Made by a program: the position numbers and the translations under genes. This document shows positions 42,956-51,784 of a DNA stretch of 64,000 nucleotides, in pieces. The DNA is from Rhodoplanes sp. (GTDB lineage: Bacteria > Pseudomonadota > Alphaproteobacteria > Rhizobiales > Xanthobacteraceae), in assembly GCF_013377085.1 (NCBI RefSeq), contig NZ_JACAAX010000029.1:1-64000 (forward strand), read 5' to 3'. Numbering within the stretch: position 1 is the first letter of the stretch; every line of letters starts with the position of its first letter. Under the pieces are notes generated by a model. It was not told the origin of the DNA, ran no database searches, and saw only the letters and a program-made list of their open reading frames with translations.

Positions 42956-44367
42956 GCACCAAGGCCGTCGCCGCCGCCCTCCTCGCCGCGACCATCGCGG
43001 CGGGGATCGGCTTCGTGGCCGGGCGCACCGGCCTCGGCGGCGAGCACGGGACACCGGCCGTGGTGGCGCAGCAGGGCGAGCCTTCGGGCTCGATCGTCTA
43101 CTACCGGCATCCCGACGGGCTGCCGCAATGGTCGGCGACGCCCAGGCACACCGACGACCACAGGAGCTTCGTCGCCGTGCGGGCGAGCGAGGACGTGTCG
43201 TTCGAGGACCGGCCCCCGACCTCCGCGGCGGGGCGCGGGAGCACGGGCACGGGTGCCCGAAAGCTCCTCTATTACCGCAATCCCATGGGCCTGCCGGACA
43301 CCTCGCCCGTCCCGAAGAAGGACTCCATGGGGATGGACTACGTCCCGGTCTACGAGGGCGACGACACCGACGACGGCAGCGTCAAAATCTCGGTCGCCAA
43401 GGTGCAAAGGTCGGGCGTGCAGTCGGCGCCGGCGGAGCAACGTGTGCTCGGCCACGCCGTCCAGGCCCCGGCGACCGTGCAGGTGGACGAGCGCCGCCAG
43501 GCCGTGGTGTCGCTGCGCTTCGATGCGTGGATCGACGAGGTCGCCAATGTCACGACCGGCGACGTGGTGAAGAAGGGCCAGCCGCTGATGCGCATCTACG
43601 GCCCGACGCTGTCGGCCGACGCCGCCCAGTACGCCTCGGTGATCGGCAGCCGCGACGGCGCCATCGGCGCGTCCTCCATCAAGGGCGCGCGCCAGCGCCT
43701 GGAAAACCTCGCCGTGCCGGAGGCCGCCATCGCCGAGATCGAGCGCACCCGCCAGGTGCCGCTGCGGATCGAGTGGCCGGCGCCGCGCGACGGCATCGTG
43801 CTCCAGCGCACCGCCGTCGAGGGCATGAAGGCGGCGGCCGGCGACGTGCTGTTCCGCCTCGCCGACCTCTCCGTCGTCTGGGTGCTGGCCGACGTGTCGG
43901 AGAACGACCTGCCGCTGGTGACGCCCGGCCAGGCCGTGACGGTGCGGCCGCGCGGCTATCCGAACCGCGCCTTCACCGGCAAGGTCGCGATGATCTACCC
44001 GCAGATCAACAAGGAGACCCGCACGGCCCGGGTGCGCATCGAGCTCGCCAACGAGGACGCGATCCTCAAGCCGGACATGTATGCCGAGGTCGAGATCGCC
44101 ACCGGCACCGACACGCCCGTGCTGGCCGTGCCGGACGATGCCGTGATCGACTCGGGGACGCGGCGCCTCGTCATCATCGACCGGGGCGAAGGCCGCTTCG
44201 AGCCCCGCACCGTGGTGCTGGGCCGGCGCGGCGACGGCTATGTCGAGATCCGCGAGGGCCTCGACGACAGCGACTGGGTGGTGGTGCGCGCCACCTTCCT
44301 GATCGACGCCGAGAGCAACCTCAAGGCCGCCCTGCGCGGGCTCACCGAGGCGGACGCACGGCCATGA
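42952..44367 (+). CDS. cusB: RND efflux periplasmic adaptor (CusB-like)
   Basis: A 471-residue membrane-fusion protein that links the inner-membrane pump to an outer-membrane channel. N-terminal anchor about 5-25; a heavy-metal-binding domain about 97-128 (LLYYRNPMGLPDTSPVPKKD, with MGMDYVPVY), preceded by a second degenerate copy about 42-70 (IVYYRHPDGLPQWS). Then the barrel-lipoyl-hairpin core (GDVVKKGQPLMRIYGPTL, VLADVSENDLPLVTPGQ). The start is GTG 42952 in a GTGA overlap. Metal is probably Cu(I)/Ag(I) by family. Confidence 0.92.
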   Translation: MSTKAVAAALLAATIAAGIGFVAGRTGLGGEHGTPAVVAQQGEPSGSIVYYRHPDGLPQWSATPRHTDDHRSFVAVRASEDVSFEDRPPTSAAGRGSTGTGARKLLYYRNPMGLPDTSPVPKKDSMGMDYVPVYEGDDTDDGSVKISVAKVQRSGVQSAPAEQRVLGHAVQAPATVQVDERRQAVVSLRFDAWIDEVANVTTGDVVKKGQPLMRIYGPTLSADAAQYASVIGSRDGAIGASSIKGARQRLENLAVPEAAIAEIERTRQVPLRIEWPAPRDGIVLQRTAVEGMKAAAGDVLFRLADLSVVWVLADVSENDLPLVTPGQAVTVRPRGYPNRAFTGKVAMIYPQINKETRTARVRIELANEDAILKPDMYAEVEIATGTDTPVLAVPDDAVIDSGTRRLVIIDRGEGRFEPRTVVLGRRGDGYVEIREGLDDSDWVVVRATFLIDAESNLKAALRGLTEADARP

Positions 44368-47300
44368 TCGCAAAGCTGATCGCCTGGTCGGCCCGCAACC
44401 TGCTGCTGATCTTCGTCGGCACGCTGTTCGCCGTGCTGGCCGGCCTCTACGCCATCAAGACCCTGCCGCTCGACGCGATCCCGGACCTCTCCGACACCCA
44501 GGTGATCGTCTACGCCGAGTATGCGGGCCAGGCCCCGCAGGTGGTCGAGGACCAGGTCACCTATCCGCTCACCACGGCCATGCTGACGGTGCCGAAATCC
44601 AAGGTGGTGCGCGGCTTCTCGTTCTTCGGCGCCTCGTTCGTGTACGTCGTGTTCGAGGACGGCACCGACGTCTACTGGGCGCGCTCGCGCGTGCTCGAAT
44701 ACCTCAACGCCGCCTCGCGCCGCCTGCCGACCGGCGTCACCCCGACGCTCGGGCCGGACGCCACCGGCGTCGGCTGGGTCTACCAGTACGCCCTGCTGGC
44801 CAAGGATCTGACCCTCGCCGAGCAACGCTCGGTGCAGGACTGGCACGTGCGCTACGCCGCCGCCAAGGCGACCGGCGTCGCCGAGGTGGCGAGCATCGGC
44901 GGCGTCGTCAAGCAGTACAATGTCGTGGTCGACCCCAGGCGGCTGCGGGGCCTCGGCATCTCGCTCGCCGACGTGCGCGAGGCGATCCGGGCCAGCAACA
45001 CCGATGTCGGCGGCCGCAGCGTCGAGCTCTCCGAGTTCGAGTTCATGGTGCGGGGCCGCGGCTACATCACCGGCACGGGCGATATCGAGAAGATCGTGCT
45101 GAAGGCGGAGGGCGGCACGCCCGTGCTGCTGCGCGACGTCGCCCGCGTCGAGATCGGCCCCGACGAGCGGCGCGGCATCGCCGAGCTCGACGGCGAGGGC
45201 GAGGTGGCGAGCGGCATCGTGCTGCAGCGGTTCGGCGCCAACGCGCTCGACGTCATCGACAGCGTCAAGGCGACCCTGAAGGGAATCGCCGCGAGTCTGC
45301 CCAAGGGGCTGGAGATCGTGCCGGTCTACGACCGCTCCGAGCTGATCGGCCGCGCCATCGCGACGCTGCGGACCACCCTCATGGAGGAGAGCGTCATCGT
45401 CGCCCTCGTCTGCATCGTCTTCCTGCTGCATGTGCGGAGCGCGCTGGTCGCCATCCTGATGCTGCCGGTCGGCGTGCTGATGGCCTTCGCAGCCATGAAG
45501 ATGCTCGGGCTCGGCTCCAACATCATGAGCCTGGGCGGCATCGCCATCGCGATCGGCGCCATGGTGGACGCCGCCATCGTGATGATCGAGAACGCCCACA
45601 AGCATCTGGAGCGCGCCCCGCCGGGCAAACCGCGCCTGGAGATCCTGATCGAGGCGGCCAGCGAGGTCGGCCCCGCGCTGTTCTTCAGCCTCTTGGTCAT
45701 CACCGTGTCGTTCCTGCCGATCTTCACGCTCGAAGCGCAGGAGGGGCGGATGTTCGGCCCGCTCGCCTTCACCAAGACGTTTTCCATGGCGGCGGCGGCG
45801 CTGTTGTCGGTGACGCTGGTGCCGGCCCTGATGGTGATCTTTGTGCGCGGACGCATCGTTCCGGAGGAGCGCAACCCGATCAATCGCGCCCTGATAAAGC
45901 TCTATCGCCCGATCATCGACGGCGTGCTGCGGGCAAAAGTGCTCACCATCCTGCTGGCGCTCGCCGTGCTGGCCGCCTCGTGGTGGCCGGCCACCCGGAT
46001 CGGCAGCGAGTTCATGCCGACGCTCGACGAGGGCACGCTGTTCTACATGCCGACCACCCTGCCGGGCCTGTCGGTGACCAAGGCGGCCGAGCTCTTGCAA
46101 ACCCAGGACAAGATCATCAAGACGTTCCCGGAGGTCGCCTCGGTCTACGGCAAGGCGGGCCGCGCCGGAACGGCGACCGACCCCGCGCCGATGGAGATGT
46201 TCGAGACCATCATCAATCTGAAGCCCAAGACCGAGTGGCGCGCCGGCGTCACCACCGACAGCCTGATCGCCGAGCTCGACCGCGCCCTGCAGTTCCCCGG
46301 CGTCAGCAACGCCTGGACGATGCCGATCAAGGCGCGCATCGACATGCTCTCGACCGGCATCCGCACGCCGGTCGGCATCAAGGTGATGGGGCGCGACCTC
46401 ACCGAGATCGAGCAGGTCGCGCGAAAGGTCGAGGCCGTGGTGAAGCGCGTGCCCGGCACCGCCAGCGCCTATGCGGAGCGCGTCATCGGCGGCTACTATC
46501 TCGACGTGGTGCCGGACCGTGCCGCGCTCGCCCGCTACGGCCTCACCATCGGCCGTGTGCAGGACGTGATCACGACGGCGCTCGGCGGCGAGACCGTGAC
46601 GACGACGGTGGAGGGGCGCGAGCGCTACGGCGTCACGGTCCGCTATCCGCGCGAGCTGCGCAGCGACCCGCAGGTGATCGCCCGCGAGGTGCTGGTGCCG
46701 CTGCCGGCCGGCGGCGCCGTGCCGCTCGGCGAGGTGGCCAGGATCGAGCGGACCCGCGGTGCCACCGCGATCCGCACCGAGAACGGCCAGCTCGCCGTCT
46801 ACATCTTCGTCGACATCCGCGACCGCGACCTCGGCGGCTACGTGGCCGACGCCAAGAAGGCCGTCGCCGGCGAGGTGACGTTTCCGCCCGGCACCTACGC
46901 CGTATGGAGCGGCCAGTTCGAGTATCTGGAGCGGGCCGAGGCGCGCCTGAAGGTGGTGGTGCCCGTCACGCTCCTGGTGATCTTCCTCCTGCTCTATCTC
47001 AACTTCCGCCGGCTCACCGAGACGCTGATCGTCATGCTGTCGCTGCCCTTCGCGCTGGTCGGCGGCCTGTGGCTGATGTGGTGGCTCGGCTTCAACATGT
47101 CGGTCGCGGTGGCGGTCGGCTTCATCGCGCTCGCCGGCGTCGCCGCCGAGACCGGGGTGATCATGCTGATCTATCTCGACCACGCCTTGGCCGAGGTGAA
47201 AGCCAAGGTGACGGCGGAGGGACGCCCGCTCACCGTGGCGGATCTCGACCGCTCCATCGTGCTCGGCGCCGTCGAGCGGGTGCGGCCCAAGATGATGACC

Positions 47301-47543
47301 GTGATCGCCATCATGGCCGGCCTGCTTCCGATCCTGTGGAACCACGGCACCGGCTCGGAGGTGATGCAGCGCATCGCCGTGCCGATGATCGGCGGCATGG
47401 TGTCCTCGACGGTGCTGACGCTCGTCGTCATCCCGGCCGTCTACGCGCTGGTGAAGGGCTTTGCCATCCGCCGCGCCGAGAAGGAACACTCCGCCTCCGT
47501 CATTCCGGAAGCCGACCGAAGGTCGGCTGTCCGGAATCCATAA
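44364..47543 (+). CDS. cusA: Heavy-metal RND efflux pump (CusA/CzcA family)
   Basis: A 1059-residue inner-membrane proton-driven pump. Twelve transmembrane helices in two sets, with large periplasmic loops after TM1 and TM7. Family motifs: LPLDAIPDLSDTQV (about 33-46), GVGWVYQYALL, the TM4 region GAMVDAAIVMIENAHKH and the late VGFIALAGVAAETGVIML. It exports Cu/Ag or Co/Zn/Cd; context with the adaptor's HMBD favours Cu/Ag. It starts in an ATGA overlap with cusB. The last 15 residues and the stop fall inside a family B repeat, so the natural C-terminus has been replaced. No outer-membrane CusC is in the window. Confidence 0.94.
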   Translation: MIAKLIAWSARNLLLIFVGTLFAVLAGLYAIKTLPLDAIPDLSDTQVIVYAEYAGQAPQVVEDQVTYPLTTAMLTVPKSKVVRGFSFFGASFVYVVFEDGTDVYWARSRVLEYLNAASRRLPTGVTPTLGPDATGVGWVYQYALLAKDLTLAEQRSVQDWHVRYAAAKATGVAEVASIGGVVKQYNVVVDPRRLRGLGISLADVREAIRASNTDVGGRSVELSEFEFMVRGRGYITGTGDIEKIVLKAEGGTPVLLRDVARVEIGPDERRGIAELDGEGEVASGIVLQRFGANALDVIDSVKATLKGIAASLPKGLEIVPVYDRSELIGRAIATLRTTLMEESVIVALVCIVFLLHVRSALVAILMLPVGVLMAFAAMKMLGLGSNIMSLGGIAIAIGAMVDAAIVMIENAHKHLERAPPGKPRLEILIEAASEVGPALFFSLLVITVSFLPIFTLEAQEGRMFGPLAFTKTFSMAAAALLSVTLVPALMVIFVRGRIVPEERNPINRALIKLYRPIIDGVLRAKVLTILLALAVLAASWWPATRIGSEFMPTLDEGTLFYMPTTLPGLSVTKAAELLQTQDKIIKTFPEVASVYGKAGRAGTATDPAPMEMFETIINLKPKTEWRAGVTTDSLIAELDRALQFPGVSNAWTMPIKARIDMLSTGIRTPVGIKVMGRDLTEIEQVARKVEAVVKRVPGTASAYAERVIGGYYLDVVPDRAALARYGLTIGRVQDVITTALGGETVTTTVEGRERYGVTVRYPRELRSDPQVIAREVLVPLPAGGAVPLGEVARIERTRGATAIRTENGQLAVYIFVDIRDRDLGGYVADAKKAVAGEVTFPPGTYAVWSGQFEYLERAEARLKVVVPVTLLVIFLLLYLNFRRLTETLIVMLSLPFALVGGLWLMWWLGFNMSVAVAVGFIALAGVAAETGVIMLIYLDHALAEVKAKVTAEGRPLTVADLDRSIVLGAVERVRPKMMTVIAIMAGLLPILWNHGTGSEVMQRIAVPMIGGMVSSTVLTLVVIPAVYALVKGFAIRRAEKEHSASVIPEADRRSAVRNP

Positions 47544-47603
47544 CCCCGGTCTGTGTGTATGGATTCCGGGCTCGCGGGCCTTCGGCCCGCGCCCCGGAAT
47601 GAC
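47499..47603. repeat. Palindromic repeat family B, copy 2
   Basis: GTCATTCCGGAAG at the left, TCCGGAATCCATA, loop, TATGGATTCCGG in the centre and CGCCCCGGAATGAC at the right. It overlaps the end of cusA, which takes its TAA from the central ATCCATAACC. Confidence 0.85.
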
Positions 47604-47624
47604 CGGGCGAGGACCGATGTGCCG

Positions 47625-47888
47625 TCAGTGCATCGCGCCGGTGAGCCGTTCGATGGTGGCGTCGAGCAGTGCCAGGGCGGCGGCGTTCGGCCCGCCGTGC
47701 GAGCCGATCGAGGTACCTGCACCGGCGTCGCCGGCGGTCTGCATCAGGGCGAAACAGGCGCAGTCGCGGGTCGGCCCGCCCGCCTCGGCCTTCAGCGCGT
47801 GCAACGCCTCGAAGATACCGTCGTGGACGCCGTCCTGGACGAGGTCGCGGGCCTTGCACAACGCCTGCAGCATCGTCAGCTTCGCCAT
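47625..47888 (-). CDS. Small hypothetical protein
   Basis: An 87-residue soluble protein, helical-looking, with two cysteines (RDCACFALM, about 42-50) and a GTSIGSHGGPNAAALALL stretch. The family is not recognised. The ATG at 47888 has a good GGAGG eight bases upstream and the codon use is like its neighbours, so it is likely real. It follows the SDR gene on the same strand (164-base gap). Confidence 0.65.
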   Translation of the reverse strand: MAKLTMLQALCKARDLVQDGVHDGIFEALHALKAEAGGPTRDCACFALMQTAGDAGAGTSIGSHGGPNAAALALLDATIERLTGAMH

Positions 47889-48052
47889 CCACGATCCTCC
47901 GGGCGATCACGACCTTCGGATCTGATAGACGACTCTTTACGCCACCACAGTCCGGAGGACTACGTTTCGCACCAGGATACGTATCCCTGTGCCTGTTTTC
48001 CTGCCGGCGCTCCCTCTCCCACCGGCGAAGAGACGGGCCGTGGTGGGCGAAA

Positions 48053-48829
48053 CTAAAGCCGCGTGATGGTGAGGCCGCCGTCGACGTTCACCACCGTGCC
48101 GGTCGAGAAGGCGACGGCAGGATCGGCCAGCGCCTTGACGGCGGCGGCGATGTCCTCCGGCTTGCCCCAGCGCTTCATCGGCACCAGGCCCTGCTCGATC
48201 AGCGCGTCGTATTTGGACACCACGCCGGCCGTCATGTCGGTCTTGATGATCCCGGGCCGCACCTCGAACACGGCGATGCCGTCGCCGGCGAGCCGTGCCG
48301 CCAGCCCCTCGACCACCATGGCGAGACCGGCCTTGGAGATGCAGTATTCCAGCCGGTTGTTGGAGACCATCTCGGCCGAGCAGGACGACACGACGATGAT
48401 GGCGCGCGAGGTGTCGCTCGGCGTCGCCAGCATGCGGTTCGCCACCGCCTGGGCGAGGAAGAAGGCGCCGCGCAGATTGATGTTCATCACATAGTCGAAG
48501 TTCTCGACCGTGGTCGCCAGCACGTCGAGGCGCTGGGGCGGCGCGACGCCGGCATTCGACACGAACACGTCGATCGGTCCGAGTGCGGCTTCCACCGCGT
48601 CGAGCACGCGGGCGTGGTCGCCGACGTCCTGCACGTTGCCGGCCACGTAGGTCGCGGCAACGCCGTGCGCCTCGAGCGTCTTCACCGCGGCCTTGGCGAC
48701 GTCGTCGTCGCGCGTGCCCGTGATGGCGACGTCGAAGCCGTCGGCCGCGAGACCCTCGGCGACCGCGAGCCCGATGCCGCGCCGCCCGCCGGTGACGAGG
48801 GCGACACGGCGCCCGGATTTCTGGTTCAT
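48053..48829 (-). CDS. SDR oxidoreductase, probably of uronide catabolism
   Basis: A 258-residue classical short-chain dehydrogenase: the NAD(P) motif TGGRRGIG (about 13-20), NAG (about 92-94), the catalytic Ser in IVVSSCS and Tyr-x3-Lys in EYCISKAG (about 160-164). Annotation pipelines call such proteins 3-ketoacyl-ACP reductase, but the neighbours GH88, kdgK and eda suggest a KduD-like or DEH-reductase step that forms 2-keto-3-deoxygluconate. ATG 48829 has a GGAGAAG site; a GTG ten codons earlier is less likely. Confidence 0.88.
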   Translation of the reverse strand: MNQKSGRRVALVTGGRRGIGLAVAEGLAADGFDVAITGTRDDDVAKAAVKTLEAHGVAATYVAGNVQDVGDHARVLDAVEAALGPIDVFVSNAGVAPPQRLDVLATTVENFDYVMNINLRGAFFLAQAVANRMLATPSDTSRAIIVVSSCSAEMVSNNRLEYCISKAGLAMVVEGLAARLAGDGIAVFEVRPGIIKTDMTAGVVSKYDALIEQGLVPMKRWGKPEDIAAAVKALADPAVAFSTGTVVNVDGGLTITRL

Positions 48830-48919
48830 GATTCTTCTCCCCGATGCCTTTCGGTCCACATGGCCGGCATCGTGGGACGACCGTGAGGCCGCGCCCGGTG
48901 ACGCCGCGAGCTGTTGATA

Positions 48920-49062
48920 CCCTCTCCCTGAGGGAGAGGGTCGGGCGTCCGCGAAGCGGACGACCGGGGTGAGGGTTCACGACGCCAATTGGTCGGCTCG
49001 GCACCCCCTCACCCGGATCTCGCGCGTTCGCGCGAGATCCGACCTCTCCCCGGCGGGGAGAG
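48920..49062. repeat. Palindromic repeat family C, copy 1
   Basis: A chain of hairpins: CCCTCTCCCTGAGGGAGAGGG, GTCCGCGAAGCGGAC, GGATCTCGCGCGTTCGCGCG with its partner, and CCTCTCCCCGGCGGGGAGAG. It is inserted between the SDR and GH88 genes, 12 bases from the GH88 stop. Confidence 0.8.
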
Positions 49063-49073
49063 GTGAAGCAAGA

Positions 49074-50444
49074 TCACCCGAAGAACGTCAGATAAGGCCC
49101 GTTCTCGGCGAGGCGCTGCACATAGAGGGCGAGCTCGCGCATGTGATAGTCGCCCCACATGGTCGCCTCGCCGCACGGGGTCGTGCGGCCGGGCGGCACA
49201 TAGTCCCAGCCGTTCGGGCGGTGATACTGGCTGTGCAGCACCAGGCCCTGGTGGTTCGGATCGACCGCGAGATAGCGGTCCGACAGGAGCGTGCGCAGCA
49301 CCGTGAGGCCGGCCTGGCGATAGCGCGCCGCGTCGTCGCGGCCGGTCGCCTCGCGCCAGTAGCCGAAACGCAGCAGGCCCTGTGCCGCGATCGCGGCGGC
49401 CGACGAGTCGACCGGCTCGATGTCGTTCTCGGGCTCGGATTCGCGCTCGTAGACGTCGCCGAGATCCCGCATGCCGGGGGCGCCCGTGTCCCAATAGGGG
49501 ATGCCGTCGCTGGCCGTGTGGGCGATGTAGAAGTCGCAGGTCGCCGCCGCCGCCTTCTCCATCATGGCGACCACGTCGGCCTTGCCGCCGAACGCCTCGA
49601 CCTCCTCCTCCTCGATCGTCTCCATGAACTCGAGAAGCTCGGCATAGCCCGTGATGGCCCAGGCGAGGCCGCGCGTCCAGGTGGAGAAGCCCGAGTAGCC
49701 CTGCTGGGTGCCGACGCAGCGGAACGCGCTCGACGCCGTGTTGAAGATCGCCTCGTGCGCCGTGCGGCCGCGCACGTCGTAGATGTCGCGGCCCTCGCCG
49801 TAGAACACGCCGTATTTCGCCGTGGTGCGGGCATGCGCGACGAGGCGGCCGAGCAGCGGGATCACCTGATCGCCCTCGCCCTTCATCACGTGGCCGAGCT
49901 GGTGCGCGAGCGCCAGCACGCGCAGCGTCCGCATGGTGTCGATGAACAGCGAGTGCGGCCCGTTGAACGACTGGATGTAGCCGTAACCGTCGCCGAGCTC
50001 GGTCCAGCGGTGCGCCTGCACGGCGCCGGAGCATTTCAGCGCCAGATCGAAATATTCGAGCTGCCACGGGTCGTGCGGGATGCGGCCTTCTGAGACCAGG
50101 CGGCGCAGATTGCCGTAGGTGCTGATCTGGTTGAAGCCGTGGTCGTGCACGCCGAAATGGGTGACGTGGACCGGCATGTCGGCGCAGGTGCGGTCGAGTC
50201 CGAGCGCCAGGAAGCTCTCCTCGCCGGTGGCGTCGAACTGCAGAATGGCGCTGCCGAACTCGAAGCCTTGCGTCCAGTCGGTCCAGCCGCGCGGCTTGTA
50301 CTCGCCCGCCACCGTGTGCACGGGCGCGCCGGCGGCGCGATCCATGCTGCGGTCGATGGACAAGATCTTGTCGCCCGAGAGACCCCACATGCGGCGGATC
50401 GCCGGCAGAAGGTCGTTCGGCATGAGAGCAGTGTCGATCTTCAT
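49074..50444 (-). CDS. GH88-family unsaturated glucuronyl hydrolase
   Basis: A 456-residue alpha6/alpha6-barrel hydrolase that removes a 4,5-unsaturated uronic acid from oligosaccharides made by polysaccharide lyases. Family features include KPRGWTDWTQGFEFGSA (about 51-67), HVTHFGVHDHGFNQISTYG, SGFSTWTRGLAWAITGYAE and IPYWDTGAPG with EPVDSSAAAIAAQGLLR. No signal peptide is seen, so it is cytosolic. ATG 50444 has a GGGGGCG site; ATG 50486 would add 14 residues. It is followed by a repeat and the SDR gene. Confidence 0.88.
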   Translation of the reverse strand: MKIDTALMPNDLLPAIRRMWGLSGDKILSIDRSMDRAAGAPVHTVAGEYKPRGWTDWTQGFEFGSAILQFDATGEESFLALGLDRTCADMPVHVTHFGVHDHGFNQISTYGNLRRLVSEGRIPHDPWQLEYFDLALKCSGAVQAHRWTELGDGYGYIQSFNGPHSLFIDTMRTLRVLALAHQLGHVMKGEGDQVIPLLGRLVAHARTTAKYGVFYGEGRDIYDVRGRTAHEAIFNTASSAFRCVGTQQGYSGFSTWTRGLAWAITGYAELLEFMETIEEEEVEAFGGKADVVAMMEKAAAATCDFYIAHTASDGIPYWDTGAPGMRDLGDVYERESEPENDIEPVDSSAAAIAAQGLLRFGYWREATGRDDAARYRQAGLTVLRTLLSDRYLAVDPNHQGLVLHSQYHRPNGWDYVPPGRTTPCGEATMWGDYHMRELALYVQRLAENGPYLTFFG

Positions 50445-50505
50445 CTGCGTTCGCCCCCTGGTGCAGTGCTCTGTTCGCCGGCGCATCGACTTGGCGCAGG
50501 CGCTG

Positions 50506-50624
50506 TTCCCCCCACCCCTGACCCCTCCCCGCCGCTTCGCGGGGGGAGGGGAATCGAAGCGCCTGCTGCTCCCCTCCCCCCGCGCGCACAGCGCGTGGCG
50601 GGGAGGGGTCGGGGGTGGGGGGAA
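50506..50624. repeat. Palindromic repeat family C, copy 2
   Basis: Terminal 28-base inverted arms (50506-50533 and 50597-50624) match at 27 of 28 bases (core CCCCTCCCCGCC / GGCGGGGAGGGG), with smaller hairpins inside. It lies between kdgK and the GH88 gene, so it probably forms a strong hairpin in the mRNA. Confidence 0.85.
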
Positions 50625-50662
50625 AGCCCAGCGGCGCGGACGTTCGTTTTAACGCAGTGGCG

Positions 50663-51766
50663 TTACCGTATCACGCGGGCGCCCTTGCCCTTCATGATCG
50701 CCTCGACTTCCTTGACGTTGACCATCGAGGTATCGCCCGGGGTGGTCATGGCGAGCGCGCCGTGGGCGGCGCCGTACTCGACCGCTGCCTGCGGGCCCTT
50801 GCCCTCGAGGAAGCCGTAAGCGAGGCCGGAGGCGAAGCCGTCGCCGCCGCCGACGCGGTCGTAGATCTCGAGGTTCTCGCGCATCGGCGCCTCGTAGAAC
50901 GCCCCGCCGGCCCAGATGATGGCACCCCAGTCGTTGAAGGTCGCAGTCCTGGCGTTGCGCAGCGTCGTCGCCGCCACCTTGAAGTTGGGGAACTGCTTCA
51001 CGGCCGCCTCGATCATCTTCTTGAAGTTGGCCGGGTCGATCTTGGAGATGTGCTCGTCGAGGCCTTCCACCTCGAAGCCGAGGCAGGCGGTGAAATCCTC
51101 CTCGTTGCCGAGCATGACGTCGACGTATTGGGCGATCTTGCGATTGATCTTCTGCGCGCCGTCCTTGCCGCCCTGGCTCTTCCACAGCGACGCGCGGTAG
51201 TTGAGGTCGTAGGAGACGATCGTGCCGTATTTGCGGGCGATCTCGACGGCCTCGATGACAGCCTCGGACGTGTTCGGCGCCAGCGCGGCAAAAATGCCGC
51301 CGGTGTGGAACCAGCGCACGCCCTCCTCGCCGAACAGCTTCTCCCAGTCGATCTCGCCGGGACGGATCTGCGACGCGGCCGAGTGGCCGCGGTCGGAGCA
51401 GCCGAGCGCGGCGCGCACCCCAAATCCCTTCTCGGTGAAGTTGAGGCCGACCCGGGTGTTGCGGCCGATGCCGTCGAAGTCGCGCCAGACGATATGCGAG
51501 GTGTCGACCCCGCCCTGCATGATGAAGTCCTCGACCAGCCAGCCGAGATCGTTCTGCGGCAGCGCCGTGACGACGGTCGAGCGCTTGCCCCAGCACTTGC
51601 GCATGGCGCGGGCGACGTTGTACTCGCCGCCGCCCTCCCACACCTGGAAGCTGCGGGCATTGCGGACGCGGCCGAAGCCGGGATCGAAGCGCAGCATCAC
51701 CTCGCCGAACGAGGCGCAGTCCCAGCGGGTCTCGGTCGCGGGCCGGATCTTCAGGATGTCGCTCAT
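50663..51766 (-). CDS. kdgK: PfkB-family 2-keto-3-deoxygluconate kinase
   Basis: A 367-residue sugar kinase. Substrate loop GEVMLRFDPG and GGGEYNVARAMRKC; ATP/anion-hole motif DRVGGGDGFASGLAYGFLEG (about 305-324) with the catalytic Asp. It phosphorylates 2-keto-3-deoxygluconate to KDPG, which the adjacent eda product splits. Slightly longer than the usual 310-340 residues. It starts 19 bases after eda, clearly co-transcribed. Confidence 0.9.
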   Translation of the reverse strand: MSDILKIRPATETRWDCASFGEVMLRFDPGFGRVRNARSFQVWEGGGEYNVARAMRKCWGKRSTVVTALPQNDLGWLVEDFIMQGGVDTSHIVWRDFDGIGRNTRVGLNFTEKGFGVRAALGCSDRGHSAASQIRPGEIDWEKLFGEEGVRWFHTGGIFAALAPNTSEAVIEAVEIARKYGTIVSYDLNYRASLWKSQGGKDGAQKINRKIAQYVDVMLGNEEDFTACLGFEVEGLDEHISKIDPANFKKMIEAAVKQFPNFKVAATTLRNARTATFNDWGAIIWAGGAFYEAPMRENLEIYDRVGGGDGFASGLAYGFLEGKGPQAAVEYGAAHGALAMTTPGDTSMVNVKEVEAIMKGKGARVIR

Positions 51767-51784
51767 GTCATCTTTCCCGGTTGT

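Noticed and set aside
44238-47489. A 1083-residue open frame on the minus strand
   Set aside because: It is antisense to cusA, with shadow composition and no motif.
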